Assembly: GCF_023630175.1 (NCBI RefSeq)
Contig: NZ_JALLIN010000046.1
Span: 1 to 59,009, forward strand
From: Streptomyces cellostaticus
Lineage (GTDB): Bacteria > Actinomycetota > Actinomycetes > Streptomycetales > Streptomycetaceae
DNA: 59,009 nt
Direction of reading: 5' to 3'
The translations under genes were made by a program, and so were the position numbers. Shown piece by piece: positions 38,828 through 47,614 of the stretch. The notes under the pieces are model-generated. The model was given only the letters and a program-made list of their open reading frames with translations, had not been told where the DNA came from and made no database searches. Each line of letters begins with the position of its first letter. Position 1 is the stretch's first letter.

Positions 38828-39636
38828 GACGCCGCCCTCCACCGCTCGGCCACCGCGGTGAGCGCCCGCCACGCGGCCTCGGGCCGACGGGTCTCGGCCG
38901 GGTCCCCGTGGTAGGGGTCGAGCACCACCGTCCGCGCGCCGAGCCCGCGAAGCTCCGCCAGATCGCCCACGATCTGCTCCAGGTCCCCGACACCGGCCGG
39001 TCGTTCGGCCTCGTCGACCGGCGCGTCGCTCAGCCGCAACGCGATCCGTGGCGCGAACCCCGGCAACGCGTTGTCCGCCAGGACCGATCGCATCCGCGCC
39101 ACCGGCAGCCGCAGCGGATGCCAGGCGTCGCCGAAGCCGGCCGCCCGCCGCACCGCCGCCGCGCTGTGCCCGCCGACCCACACCTCGGGCGCGGGCCCGT
39201 CCTGCGCCTTCCACGCCTCCCGCACCACCCCCAGGTACTCGTCGGTCAGCCGGCCCCGCGCGCCGAACGGCACCCCGAGCGCGTCGAACTCCTGCCGCGC
39301 CCAGCCGACCCCGACGCCGAGCACGAACCGCCCGCCGCTGAGCCGTTGCAGGCTGCTCGCCATCCGCGCCACCAGCAGCGGATGGCGGTACGGCAGCACC
39401 AGTACGGTCGTGCCCAGCCGGAGTTCGCCACCGGTGACTCCGGCCAGCCAGGACAGTGTGGTGAACGGGTCGTAGAACGGTTCCGGATACCGCTGCGCCA
39501 CATCCGGGGTGACGGCCACGTGGTCCGACACCATCAGCAGGTCGAAGCCGAGCCCCGTCGCCACCCGCGCCCACTCGCGCAGTGCGCCCGGGTCGGTCCC
39601 CGGCCCGAAGTTCGGTACGTTGACACCAAGTTGCAT
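38824..39636 (-). CDS. F420/FMN-dependent LLM-class oxidoreductase
   Basis: 270-residue luciferase-like protein starting MQLGVNVPNFGPGTDPGALR, with GFDLLMVSDHVAVTPDVAQ, the central LRLGTTVLVLPYRHPLLVAR and RFVLGVGVGWARQEFDALG. These are the usual marks of the actinobacterial F420-dependent subgroup. It is coupled to the deaminase by overlap and divergent from the Lrp regulator. The substrate is unknown. There is no SARP-type repeat in its promoter, so I do not count it in the cluster. Confidence 0.88.
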   Translation of the reverse strand: MQLGVNVPNFGPGTDPGALREWARVATGLGFDLLMVSDHVAVTPDVAQRYPEPFYDPFTTLSWLAGVTGGELRLGTTVLVLPYRHPLLVARMASSLQRLSGGRFVLGVGVGWARQEFDALGVPFGARGRLTDEYLGVVREAWKAQDGPAPEVWVGGHSAAAVRRAAGFGDAWHPLRLPVARMRSVLADNALPGFAPRIALRLSDAPVDEAERPAGVGDLEQIVGDLAELRGLGARTVVLDPYHGDPAETRRPEAAWRALTAVAERWRAAS

Positions 39637-39729
39637 GCCTCGAGACTATGACCGTGATCGTGCCGCAGGGAACCGGATCTTCCTGGTGGTGACGGCCTCC
39701 GGCAGTGAATCTCCCGGTAATATCGCGTC

Positions 39730-40176
39730 ATGGCCGTGAACCTCGACGACCTCGACTGGGCGATCATCGAGCAGCTCCAGCAGGAGGCCCGCATCTCCCT
39801 CAGCGAGCTGGGGCGGCGCGTCAACCTCAGCCCGTCGGCCACCACCGAGCGGGTGCGGAATCTGGAGTCGCTGGGCGTCATCACCGGCTACCACGCCACC
39901 GTGGACCTGGCCAAGGTCGGCTACCCGGTCCTCGCCGTCGTCCGCCTGAAGTACCCCGGCAACCGGCACCAGTCACTGCACCGACTCCTCGCCGAACGCC
40001 GCGAGATCCTGGAGTGCCTGCGCACCACCGGCGACGACTGCTACACCCTGAAGATGGCCGCGACCTCCATGGAGCACCTGGAGACCCTGGTGGACGAACT
40101 GGCCGGCTTCGGCAGCACGACCACGAGCGTCGTCTACAGCCGCACGCTGCCCCACCGCGGACCCCACCGGCCCTGA
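39730..40176 (+). CDS. Lrp/AsnC-family transcriptional regulator
   Basis: 148-residue regulator. The N-terminal winged helix is LDDLDWAIIEQLQQEARISL and SELGRRVNLSPSATTERVRN; the C-terminal RAM effector domain contains VTSM-like and DDCYTLKMAATSMEHLETLV segments. Such proteins sense amino acids or related small molecules. The gene is divergent from the luciferase-like gene by 93 bp, which it probably regulates. It is convergent with the NB-ARC-type gene. Confidence 0.93.
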   Translation: MAVNLDDLDWAIIEQLQQEARISLSELGRRVNLSPSATTERVRNLESLGVITGYHATVDLAKVGYPVLAVVRLKYPGNRHQSLHRLLAERREILECLRTTGDDCYTLKMAATSMEHLETLVDELAGFGSTTTSVVYSRTLPHRGPHRP

Positions 40177-40288
40177 CCCGCGGCCGGCCGCCGCCCCGCG
40201 GCCGCTGCTCGGCGGCGGGGCACCACGCCGTTTGCCGTCGATCACGGCTCACCACCGCACGCCCCGGGGCCGTGGCGCGCCGGCCGCC

Positions 40289-41569
40289 TCACCCGCCGTA
40301 CGCCACGTACAGGCGCACCGCCTCGTGCAGCCGGTAGCGGATCCGGCCGGACCGGTCCGGCTCGCCGGCCCGGATCAACTGGCGCTGCAGGAGGTCCTCC
40401 AGCAGGTCCACGGCGACCCGCCGGGACGGGGTCACCCGGTCCATCATCTCCTCCACGCCGAAGTCGTGTTCCATGTCCCGGAGCTGGTGCAAGGAGGCCT
40501 TCAGCGCTGGCGGCAGGGGCCGGTGGTACGCCGCCACGCTCGCCCGCAGGGACAGGTCCCCGACGGACAGCGTGGCCAGCCGGTCCCGCTCGTCCGCCAG
40601 CCGGTCGGCCAGCTCGCGCGGTGAGCGGCTCGGGCGGGCCGAGAGCCACAGCCCGGCGAGGTGCAGGGCGAGCGGCAGCCCGCCGCAGTACCGCACGATG
40701 TCCAGCACGGCCGGCCGGTCGGCCCGGACCCGGGCGGCACCCGCCAGGTCGGCCAGCACCCGGCAGGCCTCCGCCCGGCCGAGCGGGCCGATCCGGTGGC
40801 CCGGCCAACCGGGCAGGGCGGGCAGTTCGCGGCGGGTGGCGACCAGGACGGCGCTGCCCCCGCCGTCCACGAGCAGCGGACGCACCTGCGCCTCGGTGAC
40901 CACGTTGTCGAGCACCACCAGCACCCGCCGTCCGCTGAGCGCGTCCCGCAGCCGGGCCCGCGCCTCCTCGGGGCCGCGGACGCCGGCACCCCGGCCGAGG
41001 GACCGCAGGACGCGCTGGACCAACTGGTCGGAGGTGAAGGGGAGGCAGGAGGTGGGGTGCAGGTCGACGTAGACCTGGCCGTCCGGGAACCCGTCGCGGG
41101 CCGCGTGCGCGGTGCGCAGTGCCAGGGCGGTCTTCCCGGAGCCCGGCGGCCCCACGACCACGACGGGTCCGTCCCGGCCGGGCAGGCGCGCCGCCAGCGC
41201 GTCCGCGAGCGTCTCCCGTCCGGCGAGCCGGTGCCGGGGCGCCGGGGGCAGTTCGGCCGGCACGCGGGCTCCGGGCGGCGTCGTGGCGCCGGCCGGCCGG
41301 GCGGCGCTCCGGGGCAGCCGTAACAGCCGTCGCGCCTCGGCGGGCGCCAGTCCGAGTGCCTCGGCCAGCAGCACCAGCGACTGCCTGCGCGGCCGGGCGG
41401 TGTGCCCGGTCTCCAGATTCCGTATGGCCCGCACGCTCAGCCCCGACCGCACGGCCAGCTCGTCCTGGGTGAGACAGGCCGCCTCCCGTGCCCGGGCCAG
41501 CGCCACGGCGAGGCTCGGCCCGTGTCCCGGGTGGTCCGGCAGGGCCCCGGAGCGGGGCGGGAACGTCAC
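40289..41569 (-). CDS. HTH plus NB-ARC/AAA-type ATPase regulator
   Basis: 426-residue signalling protein. The N-terminal ~80 residues are an Xre-type HTH (TQDELAVRSGLSVRAIRNLE). The next part is a STAND/NB-ARC nucleotide-binding domain with Walker A GPPGSGKTALALR, Walker B in VLVVLDNVV and the GLPLAL motif in YCGGLPLALHLAG. It ends with a winged-helix-like segment and no TPR repeats, so it is shorter than AfsR/SARP-large proteins. The GTG at 41569 overlaps the dasR stop (GTGA), so it is co-translated with dasR. What it senses is unknown. Confidence 0.87.
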   Translation of the reverse strand: MTFPPRSGALPDHPGHGPSLAVALARAREAACLTQDELAVRSGLSVRAIRNLETGHTARPRRQSLVLLAEALGLAPAEARRLLRLPRSAARPAGATTPPGARVPAELPPAPRHRLAGRETLADALAARLPGRDGPVVVVGPPGSGKTALALRTAHAARDGFPDGQVYVDLHPTSCLPFTSDQLVQRVLRSLGRGAGVRGPEEARARLRDALSGRRVLVVLDNVVTEAQVRPLLVDGGGSAVLVATRRELPALPGWPGHRIGPLGRAEACRVLADLAGAARVRADRPAVLDIVRYCGGLPLALHLAGLWLSARPSRSPRELADRLADERDRLATLSVGDLSLRASVAAYHRPLPPALKASLHQLRDMEHDFGVEEMMDRVTPSRRVAVDLLEDLLQRQLIRAGEPDRSGRIRYRLHEAVRLYVAYGG

Positions 41570-42363
41570 CCGTCGTCCTGGACGGAGACCACGGACGGAC
41601 CGCTGAGCGGCCGGCGCAGGGCGGCGACGAACTTGTAGCGCGAGCCCCGGTACACCGAGCGCACCCATTCCACCGCGGTCCCCTCGGCGTCCCGCGAGTG
41701 CCGGGACAGCAGCAGCATCGGCAGCCCCACGTCGGTGGCCAGGAGGTGCGCCTCACGCGGCGTCGACAGCGATGTCTCGATGGTCTCGTCGGCCTCCGCC
41801 AGACGCACGTCGTACACCTCGGCGAGGGCCGTGTACAGCGAGGGGTACGTGGTCAGGGACCGCCGCAGTCCGGGAAAGCGCCGTACGGACAGATGGGTCG
41901 TCTCGATCGCCATCGGGGCGCCGCTGGCCAGCCGCAGCCGCTCGATGCGCAGCACGCGCTCGCCGGCGCCGATGCCGAGGAGCGCGGACAGCCGGGCGTC
42001 CGCGGGCACCTCGCCGATGTCCAGCACCTGCGAGGCGGGCTCCAGGCCCTGGGCGCGCATGTCCTCGGTGTGCGAGGTGAGCTGCAGGGTCCGGTACAGC
42101 TTGGGCTGGGCGACGAAGGTGCCCTTGCCCTGGACGCGGTCGAGCCGGCCCTCGCCGACCAGTTCCTGCAGCGCCTGCCGGATGGTGGTGCGCGAGGTGC
42201 CGAGCCGGACGGCGAGCAGACGCTCCGCGGGCATCGCCGAGCCCGGCTCGAGCGCCCGCGTCATCTCCAGGACCTGCTGCTTGATCCGGTAGTACTTCGG
42301 TACGCGCGCGATGCGGCCGGGCGCCCCCCTGGGCTGCTGGGCGCTGCTGACGTCGGTGGCCAT
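41566..42363 (-). CDS. dasR: DasR, GntR/HutC-family regulator of GlcNAc metabolism
   Basis: 265-residue regulator. The N-terminal GntR winged helix (PKYYRIKQQVLEMTRALEPG, then TSRTTIRQALQELVGEGRL and GKGTFVAQPK) is joined to a UTRA effector domain (ERVLRIERLRLASGAPMAIE). The start at 42363 gives MATDVSSAQQP, close to the known DasR N-terminus, and has GGGAAGG upstream; an earlier in-frame start at 42411 is unlikely. DasR represses uptake and chitin genes, and links amino-sugar status to development and antibiotics in Streptomyces. It is divergent from dasA, and four DasR-like sites lie between them. Confidence 0.95.
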   Translation of the reverse strand: MATDVSSAQQPRGAPGRIARVPKYYRIKQQVLEMTRALEPGSAMPAERLLAVRLGTSRTTIRQALQELVGEGRLDRVQGKGTFVAQPKLYRTLQLTSHTEDMRAQGLEPASQVLDIGEVPADARLSALLGIGAGERVLRIERLRLASGAPMAIETTHLSVRRFPGLRRSLTTYPSLYTALAEVYDVRLAEADETIETSLSTPREAHLLATDVGLPMLLLSRHSRDAEGTAVEWVRSVYRGSRYKFVAALRRPLSGPSVVSVQDDG

Positions 42364-42419
42364 GCCTGCCTTCCCGGCTGTGGGTGTGGGGGCTCCCGTT
42401 ATAGCGACCAACTGCCCTA

Positions 42420-42431
42420 TGGTCTAGTCCA
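42420..42431. promoter_or_regulatory. DasR-responsive element (dre) 1
   Basis: TGGTCTAGTCCA, close to the known 16-bp dre core ACTGGTCTAGACCACT. It lies 57 bp upstream of the dasR start and probably gives autoregulation. Confidence 0.85.
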
Positions 42432-42440
42432 ACTGGCAAG

Positions 42441-42452
42441 AGGTCTAGTCCA
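42441..42452. promoter_or_regulatory. DasR-responsive element (dre) 2
   Basis: AGGTCTAGTCCA, centred 21 bp (two helical turns) from dre 1, so two dimers could bind the same face of the DNA. Confidence 0.8.
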
Positions 42453-42532
42453 GCGAACAGGGTGGCCCGGAAGGGGGCGGGCGCGCTCCGGTGACTTTCT
42501 CGTAACGGCCGGAACGCCTTTCCGAACCACCC

Positions 42533-42561
42533 TTGACACTCAAAAAGGTCTAGGCCAAGCT
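42533..42561 (+). promoter_or_regulatory. dasA promoter (-35/-10)
   Basis: TTGACA at 42533-42538, 17-bp spacer, then CAAGCT at 42556-42561. The spacer holds dre 3, so DasR binding would block RNA polymerase. The leader to the dasA GTG is about 110 nt. Together with the dre sites this accounts for the 315-bp dasR-dasA gap. Confidence 0.65.
42546..42557. promoter_or_regulatory. DasR-responsive element (dre) 3
   Basis: AGGTCTAGGCCA, between the -35 and -10 of the dasA promoter. Confidence 0.8.
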
Positions 42562-42570
42562 CCACCGTAC

Positions 42571-42582
42571 TGGTCTACACCA
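42571..42582. promoter_or_regulatory. DasR-responsive element (dre) 4
   Basis: TGGTCTACACCA, at the expected transcription start region of dasA, 25 bp from dre 3. Confidence 0.8.
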
Positions 42583-42678
42583 TTAGTGACCAGGTCCCGA
42601 GCCCTACGTGCAACAGCGTCGTACGCAGGTCACCGCCGAGGGCGTGGGGGGATTAGTGGCATCCCTGAGGAGGGTGGC

Positions 42679-43959
42679 GTGAAGCGCAAGCTTGCTGCCG
42701 CGATCGTGATCGCGGGCATGATGGTCTCCGTCTCGGCGTGTGGCGGCGACGACGACAAGGACACGGGCAAGAACGCGGGACCGGACAGCTTCAAGGGCCA
42801 GACCCTGACGGTCTGGACGATGGACGGCTCGGCGCCGCCGCAGTGGTCGAAGGACGTGCGGGCCGCCTTCGAGAAGAAGACCGGCGCCAAGCTGAAGTTC
42901 GAGACGCAGAAGTGGGACGGGATCCAGCAGAAGATCACCACCGCCCTCTCCGAGTCCAACCCGCCGGACGTCCTCGAGGTCGGCAACACCCAGACCCCGG
43001 CCTACGCCGCCACCGGCGGTCTCGCCGAACTCGGCGACCTCAAGCAGGAGATCGGCTCGGACTGGACCCCGTCGGTCTCGCAGTCCTCCGTCTTCGACGG
43101 CAAGCAGTACGCCGCGCCCTGGTACTTCGCCAACCGCGTCGTCATCTACAACAAGAAGATCTGGGCGAAGGCCGGTATCAAGGACACCCCGAAGACCCGG
43201 GACGAGTTCTTCGAGGACCTGGACGCCATCGACAGGAAGACCGACGCCGAGCCGCTCTACCTGCCCGGCCAGAACTGGTACTTCTTCGACGGCCTGACCA
43301 TCGGTCAGGGCGCCGACCTGGTGAAGAAGCAGGGTGACAAGTACGTCTCCAACCTCGGCGACCCCAAGGTCTCCGCGGCCATGGAGCTCTACAAGAAGTA
43401 CGCCGCCTACTCCAAGGCCCCCAAGGACAAGGACGAGGCCACCCCGCAGCAGGCCACGATCTTCGCCAAGGGCAGGACCGGCGCCTTCATCGGCATGGGC
43501 TGGGAGGCCGGCACGGCGATCCAGGCCAACAAGTCCATCGAGAAGGACCTCGGCTACTTCACCATCCCGGGCGAGAGCGCCGACAAGCCCGAGGGCGTCT
43601 TCCTCGGCGGCTCCAACCTGGCCGTCGCCCAGGGCAGCAAGAAGCAGGCGCTGGCCAAGGAGTTCCTGAAGATCGCCCTGTCCGACCAGTACGAGGGCCG
43701 GCTCGCCAAGCTCAACGGCGTCATCCCGAACAAGGAGTCGCTGGAGAGCAACCTCGAGGGCAACGGCGCGGCCGAGGCCGCCGCACCCGGCGCCGCGGCC
43801 GGCGGCACCACCCCGCTGATCCCCGAGTGGGCCGCGGTGGAGAACACCCCCAACCCGATCAAGTCCTACATGACCGCGGTGCTCAACGGCAAGTCCCCGG
43901 CGGCCGCCGCCAAGCAGGTCGAGGGCGAGATCAACAAGCGCCTGGCCCAGCAGAACTGA
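42679..43959 (+). CDS. dasA: DasA, chitobiose/GlcNAc ABC transporter substrate-binding lipoprotein
   Basis: 426-residue extracellular solute-binding protein, family 1. The lipoprotein signal has a short basic N-terminus (MKRKLAAAIVIAGMMVSVS) and a lipobox VSAC with the lipidated Cys at ~25. The mature part has LTVWTMDGSAPPQWSKDVR and the typical two-lobe pattern ending AAAKQVEGEINKRLAQ. It captures chitobiose for the DasBC permease. The GTG at 42679 follows TGAGGAGGG. It is under at least two dre sites. An intercistronic hairpin follows, so dasA is probably made in excess over the permeases. Confidence 0.95.
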   Translation: MKRKLAAAIVIAGMMVSVSACGGDDDKDTGKNAGPDSFKGQTLTVWTMDGSAPPQWSKDVRAAFEKKTGAKLKFETQKWDGIQQKITTALSESNPPDVLEVGNTQTPAYAATGGLAELGDLKQEIGSDWTPSVSQSSVFDGKQYAAPWYFANRVVIYNKKIWAKAGIKDTPKTRDEFFEDLDAIDRKTDAEPLYLPGQNWYFFDGLTIGQGADLVKKQGDKYVSNLGDPKVSAAMELYKKYAAYSKAPKDKDEATPQQATIFAKGRTGAFIGMGWEAGTAIQANKSIEKDLGYFTIPGESADKPEGVFLGGSNLAVAQGSKKQALAKEFLKIALSDQYEGRLAKLNGVIPNKESLESNLEGNGAAEAAAPGAAAGGTTPLIPEWAAVENTPNPIKSYMTAVLNGKSPAAAAKQVEGEINKRLAQQN

Positions 43960-43967
43960 TGACCCGC

Positions 43968-43995
43968 GCCGGGGGCGTCGGCGGACGCCCCCGGC
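43968..43995 (+). terminator. dasA-dasB intercistronic hairpin
   Basis: A perfect 12-bp stem (43968-43979 with 43984-43995) with a 4-nt loop. It probably attenuates read-through to dasBC and stabilises dasA mRNA, as is usual for binding-protein genes. Confidence 0.75.
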
Positions 43996-44066
43996 TCAGT
44001 CGTTCGTACCGCCCGTCATGCCCGTACAGCCCACGGCCCGTACGGTCACGGAAGAGATGGCAACTC

Positions 44067-45065
44067 ATGTCAGTGCAGACCGAAGGCACGGACACGGCCG
44101 GGGAGCCCGCTGTCCACAAGGCCCGGCTGCCGGCGCCGCCGGCGGGCGGGGACGGCGGCTCCGCCCCGTCGGCCCGCCGCGGTGCCGCGGCCCCCTATCT
44201 GCTCCTGCTGCCGGCGCTGCTGGCCACACTGATCCTGCTCGGCTGGCCCCTGGTGAAGAACGGCATGCTGTCGTTCCAGAACCTCAACCCGCGGCAGCTC
44301 ATCCAGCACCTCACCGAGTGGAACGGCGGCGACAACTACCGGGAAGTCCTGACCGGTTCGGACTTCTGGCACGTCGTCGAGCGATCGGTGGTCTTCACCG
44401 CGGTCAACGTCGTCCTGATCATGCTGCTGGGCACCCTGATCGGACTGCTGCTGGCCCGCCTCGGCAAGAGGATGCGGCTGCTGCTCATGCTGGGCCTCGT
44501 CCTCGCCTGGGCCATGCCCGTCATCGCCGCCACCACGGTCTACCAGTGGCTGTTCGCGCAGCGCTTCGGTGTCGTCAACTGGGTGCTGGACAGGCTCGGC
44601 TGGCACTCCATGGCCGACTACAACTGGTTCGGCTCCCAGCTCTCCACCTTCTCCGTGATCACGCTGCTGATCGTCTGGCAGTCGATCCCGTTCGTGGCGA
44701 TCAACCTGTACGCGGCCACCACCACGATCCCCAGGGAACTGTACGAGGCCGCGTCCCTGGACGGCGCCGGCGCGTGGAAGAGCTTCACCTCGGTCACCCT
44801 CCCGTTCCTGAGGCCGTTCCTCTACGCCACGACGTTCCTGGAGGTCATCTGGGTGTTCAAGGCGTTCCCGCAGATCTTCGCGATCAACGAGGGCGGTCCC
44901 GACCACCTCACCGAGACCCTGCCGATCTACGCCTTCGTCGAGGGCGTCGGCAACCAGCACTTCGGAGTCGGCGCGGCGATCTCCTTCCTGACCGTCCTGG
45001 TGCTGCTCGTCATCACCTCGTACTACCTGCGCATGGTGCTCAAGCAAGAGGAGGACGAGCTGTGA
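44067..45065 (+). CDS. dasB: DasB, ABC transporter permease
   Basis: 332-residue MalF-type inner membrane permease with six membrane helices. The EAA loop is ELYEAASLDGAGAWKSFTSV, the contact site for the ATPase (MsiK in Streptomyces, encoded elsewhere). The first helix is YLLLLPALLATLILLGWPLV, after a proline-rich cytoplasmic N-terminus of about 45 residues. The ATG at 44067 follows GGAAGAG. With DasC it forms the chitobiose channel. Confidence 0.93.
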   Translation: MSVQTEGTDTAGEPAVHKARLPAPPAGGDGGSAPSARRGAAAPYLLLLPALLATLILLGWPLVKNGMLSFQNLNPRQLIQHLTEWNGGDNYREVLTGSDFWHVVERSVVFTAVNVVLIMLLGTLIGLLLARLGKRMRLLLMLGLVLAWAMPVIAATTVYQWLFAQRFGVVNWVLDRLGWHSMADYNWFGSQLSTFSVITLLIVWQSIPFVAINLYAATTTIPRELYEAASLDGAGAWKSFTSVTLPFLRPFLYATTFLEVIWVFKAFPQIFAINEGGPDHLTETLPIYAFVEGVGNQHFGVGAAISFLTVLVLLVITSYYLRMVLKQEEDEL

Positions 45066-45892
45066 AGCGCTCGGTCTTCGGCCGTGTCTGGCCCAACGCG
45101 ACCGCCGGTGTCCTCTTCGCCGGCTTCGTGTTCCCCGTCTACTGGATGTTCGCGACGGCCTTCAAACCGACCGGCGACATCATCGCCGAGAGCCCGGTGT
45201 GGTTCCCGGCGGACGTCACGGCCGGCCACTTCGCCAAGGCCGTGGACGCCGACCACTTCTGGACCCTGGTCCTCAACTCCGTCACCGTCACGGTCAGCGC
45301 GGTGCTGCTCTCGCTCGTCATCGCCCTGTTCGCCGCCTTCGCGCTCGCCCGGATGCGGTTCAGGGGCCGGCGCGGCTTCATCGTGACCTTCATGCTGGCG
45401 CAGATGGCGCCCTGGGAGGTCATGGTCATCGCCATCTACATGCTGGTCCGCGACAACGACCTGCTCGACAGCCTGGTCCCGCTCACCGTCTTCTACGCGA
45501 TCATGGTGCTCCCGCTGACCATCCTGACGCTGCGCGGCTACGTGGCCGCCGTGCCGAAGGAACTGGAGGAGTCCGCGATGGTCGACGGCTGCACCCGCAC
45601 CCAGGCCTTCGTCCGGGTGATCTTCCCGCTGCTCGCCCCCGGTCTGATGGCCACCTCGCTGTTCGGCTTCATCACCGCCTGGAACGAGTTCCCGCTGGTC
45701 CTGATCCTCAACAAGGACATCGAGAAGCAGACCCTGCCGCTGTGGCTGTCCCAGTTCCAGACCGCCTTCGGCGACGACTGGGGTGCCACGATGGCGGCTT
45801 CCTCCCTGTTCGCGCTGCCCATCCTGGTCCTGTTCATCTTCCTGCAACGCAAGGCTGTCAGCGGTCTCACCGACGGCGCCGTGAAGGGATGA
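45062..45892 (+). CDS. dasC: DasC, ABC transporter permease
   Basis: 276-residue MalG-type permease with six membrane helices. The EAA loop is ELEESAMVDGCTRTQAFVRV. It begins KRSVFGRVWPNATAGVLFAG. The GTG at 45062 overlaps the dasB stop (GTGA), coupling their translation. No ATPase gene is nearby, as expected for a transporter served by the shared MsiK. Confidence 0.93.
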   Translation: MKRSVFGRVWPNATAGVLFAGFVFPVYWMFATAFKPTGDIIAESPVWFPADVTAGHFAKAVDADHFWTLVLNSVTVTVSAVLLSLVIALFAAFALARMRFRGRRGFIVTFMLAQMAPWEVMVIAIYMLVRDNDLLDSLVPLTVFYAIMVLPLTILTLRGYVAAVPKELEESAMVDGCTRTQAFVRVIFPLLAPGLMATSLFGFITAWNEFPLVLILNKDIEKQTLPLWLSQFQTAFGDDWGATMAASSLFALPILVLFIFLQRKAVSGLTDGAVKG

Positions 45893-45899
45893 CGCCCCG

Positions 45900-47411
45900 A
45901 TGACAACACTCACCACCTCTGGGTCCGGCGGCGGCTCCGGCGCGGGCGACGCCCTCACCCGGGACGCGCTCGCGGTGCTGCAGCCGGGGTTCGACGGCAC
46001 CACCGCCCCGGACTGGGTGCGCCGCCGGATCGGCGAAGGCCTCGCCTCCGTAGCCCTGTTCGGCCGCAACGTCGTCACCGAGGAGCAGGTCACCGCACTG
46101 ACCGCGCAACTGCGCGCCGAGCGGGACGACCTGCTGGTGGCCATCGACGAGGAGAGCGGGGACGTCACCCGCCTGGACGTGCGCACCGGCTCGTCCTTCC
46201 CCGGCAACCACGCGCTCGGCGCCGTCGACGACCCCCGCCTCACCCGGGGCGTGGCGCGCGAGCTGGGCCGGCGCCTGGCCGCCTGCGGCGTCAACTTCGA
46301 CTGGGCGCCGTCCGCCGACGTCAACGCCGACCCCGACAACCCCGTGATCGGGGTGCGTGCCTTCGGCGCGGACACCGGGCTGGTGGCCCGGCACACCGCC
46401 GCCTGGGTCGAGGGTCTGCAGTCCACCGGTGTCGCCGCGTGCACCAAGCACTTTCCCGGGCACGGGGACACCAACGTCGACTCCCACCACGCGGTGCCGC
46501 GCATCGACGTGAACGCCGAGACGCTGTACGCGCGGGAGCTGCCCCCGTTCCGCGCCGCGATCGAGGCCGGCAGCCGGGCCGTGATGAGCGCGCACATCCT
46601 GGTCCCGGCCCTCGACCCGGACCGCCCCGGCACCCTCTCCCGCCGCGTCCTGACCGATCTGCTGCGCGGCGAACTCGGTTACCGGGGCCTGATCGTCACG
46701 GACGGCATGGAGATGCGCGCCATCTCCGGGACCTACGGTCTGGAGCACGGCGTGGTCCTCGCGGTCGCTGCGGGCGCGGACGCGATCTGCGTCGGCGGCG
46801 GCCTGTGCGACGAGGCCACCGTGCTGAAGCTGCGGGACGCGCTGGTCGCCGCCGTGCGCTCCGGCGAACTGCCGGAGGAGCGGCTGGCCGACGCGGCCTC
46901 GCGGGTGCGGGACCTGGCGCGCTGGACGGCGTCGGCGAGGAGGGACGCCGGGACCGTCCGGCCCGAACCGGAGATCGGCCTGGTCGCTGCCCGCCGCGCG
47001 CTGACCGTGACCCGCGGCGCCGCCGTGGCGCCGGTCACGGAACCGGTGTACGTGGCCCGGTTCGACCCGGCGCCGAACATCGCCGTCGGCGACGAGACGC
47101 CGTGGGGCGTGGCCGCCGAACTGACGCGGCTGCTCCCGGGCAGCGCGGCAGGCTCGTTCACCGGGGCCGGAGCGGGCCGCGAGGCCCTCGCGGCGGCGGC
47201 CGGCCGGCGGGTCGTCGCCGTGGTCCGCGACGAGCACCGGCACGGCTGGATGGGGATGGCCCTGGACGCCCTGCTCGCCGGCCGTCCGGACACCGTCGTG
47301 GTCGAGATGGGCGTCCCGCAGGCACCGCCGCGCGGCGCCGCGCACATCGCCACCCACGGCGCCGCCCGCGTCTGCGCGGTGGCTGCGGCGGAGGCCGTCG
47401 TCGCGGGCTGA
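45900..47411 (+). CDS. dasD: Glycoside hydrolase family 3 beta-N-acetylhexosaminidase (NagZ-like, DasD)
   Basis: 503-residue GH3 enzyme that would split imported chitobiose to GlcNAc in the cytoplasm; no signal peptide is seen. The conserved NagZ-type motif is CTKHFPGHGDTNVDSHHAVP, with the His-Asp acid/base loop, and the nucleophile aspartate is in LIVTDGMEMRAISG. An extra C-terminal domain of about 130 residues follows the TIM barrel. It starts 7 bp after dasC and ends at a strong terminator, completing the dasABCD operon. Confidence 0.93.
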   Translation: MTTLTTSGSGGGSGAGDALTRDALAVLQPGFDGTTAPDWVRRRIGEGLASVALFGRNVVTEEQVTALTAQLRAERDDLLVAIDEESGDVTRLDVRTGSSFPGNHALGAVDDPRLTRGVARELGRRLAACGVNFDWAPSADVNADPDNPVIGVRAFGADTGLVARHTAAWVEGLQSTGVAACTKHFPGHGDTNVDSHHAVPRIDVNAETLYARELPPFRAAIEAGSRAVMSAHILVPALDPDRPGTLSRRVLTDLLRGELGYRGLIVTDGMEMRAISGTYGLEHGVVLAVAAGADAICVGGGLCDEATVLKLRDALVAAVRSGELPEERLADAASRVRDLARWTASARRDAGTVRPEPEIGLVAARRALTVTRGAAVAPVTEPVYVARFDPAPNIAVGDETPWGVAAELTRLLPGSAAGSFTGAGAGREALAAAAGRRVVAVVRDEHRHGWMGMALDALLAGRPDTVVVEMGVPQAPPRGAAHIATHGAARVCAVAAAEAVVAG

Positions 47412-47436
47412 GCAGGAGCGCCGGAGCCGGCACCAC

Positions 47437-47473
47437 GGCCGGGACGAGGCCCCACCGGGGCCTCGTCCCGGCC
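47437..47473 (+). terminator. das operon terminator
   Basis: A perfect 17-bp stem (47437-47453 with 47457-47473) with a 3-nt loop, followed by TTTCT. Confidence 0.92.
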
Positions 47474-47546
47474 TTTCTCAGGTCGGACAGGCGGCACTGA
47501 GGCGGCAGTCGGGCGGCACTTTGCCGGGGGTACCGACCGGTATCCG

Positions 47547-47576
47547 TTGACACCCGCAATTGGTCTAGTCCAGCTT
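47547..47576 (+). promoter_or_regulatory. Promoter with embedded dre upstream of the PhyH cassette
   Basis: TTGACA at 47547-47552 and a -10 candidate CAGCTT at 47571-47576 (18-bp spacer). Inside it, TGGTCTAGTCCA (47561-47572) is identical to dre 1 of dasR and overlaps the -10. The layout copies the dasA promoter, so the five genes downstream should be repressed by DasR. Confidence 0.75.
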
Positions 47577-47614
47577 GGGAGGGCGCTTCTGTTCGATCAC
47601 CACGGAGTGACGGC

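Noticed and set aside
38375..40176. Deaminase, luciferase-like and Lrp genes as part of the azoxy cluster
   Set aside because: They lie beyond a strong bidirectional terminator, lack the SARP-type repeat and have no clear step in the pathway.
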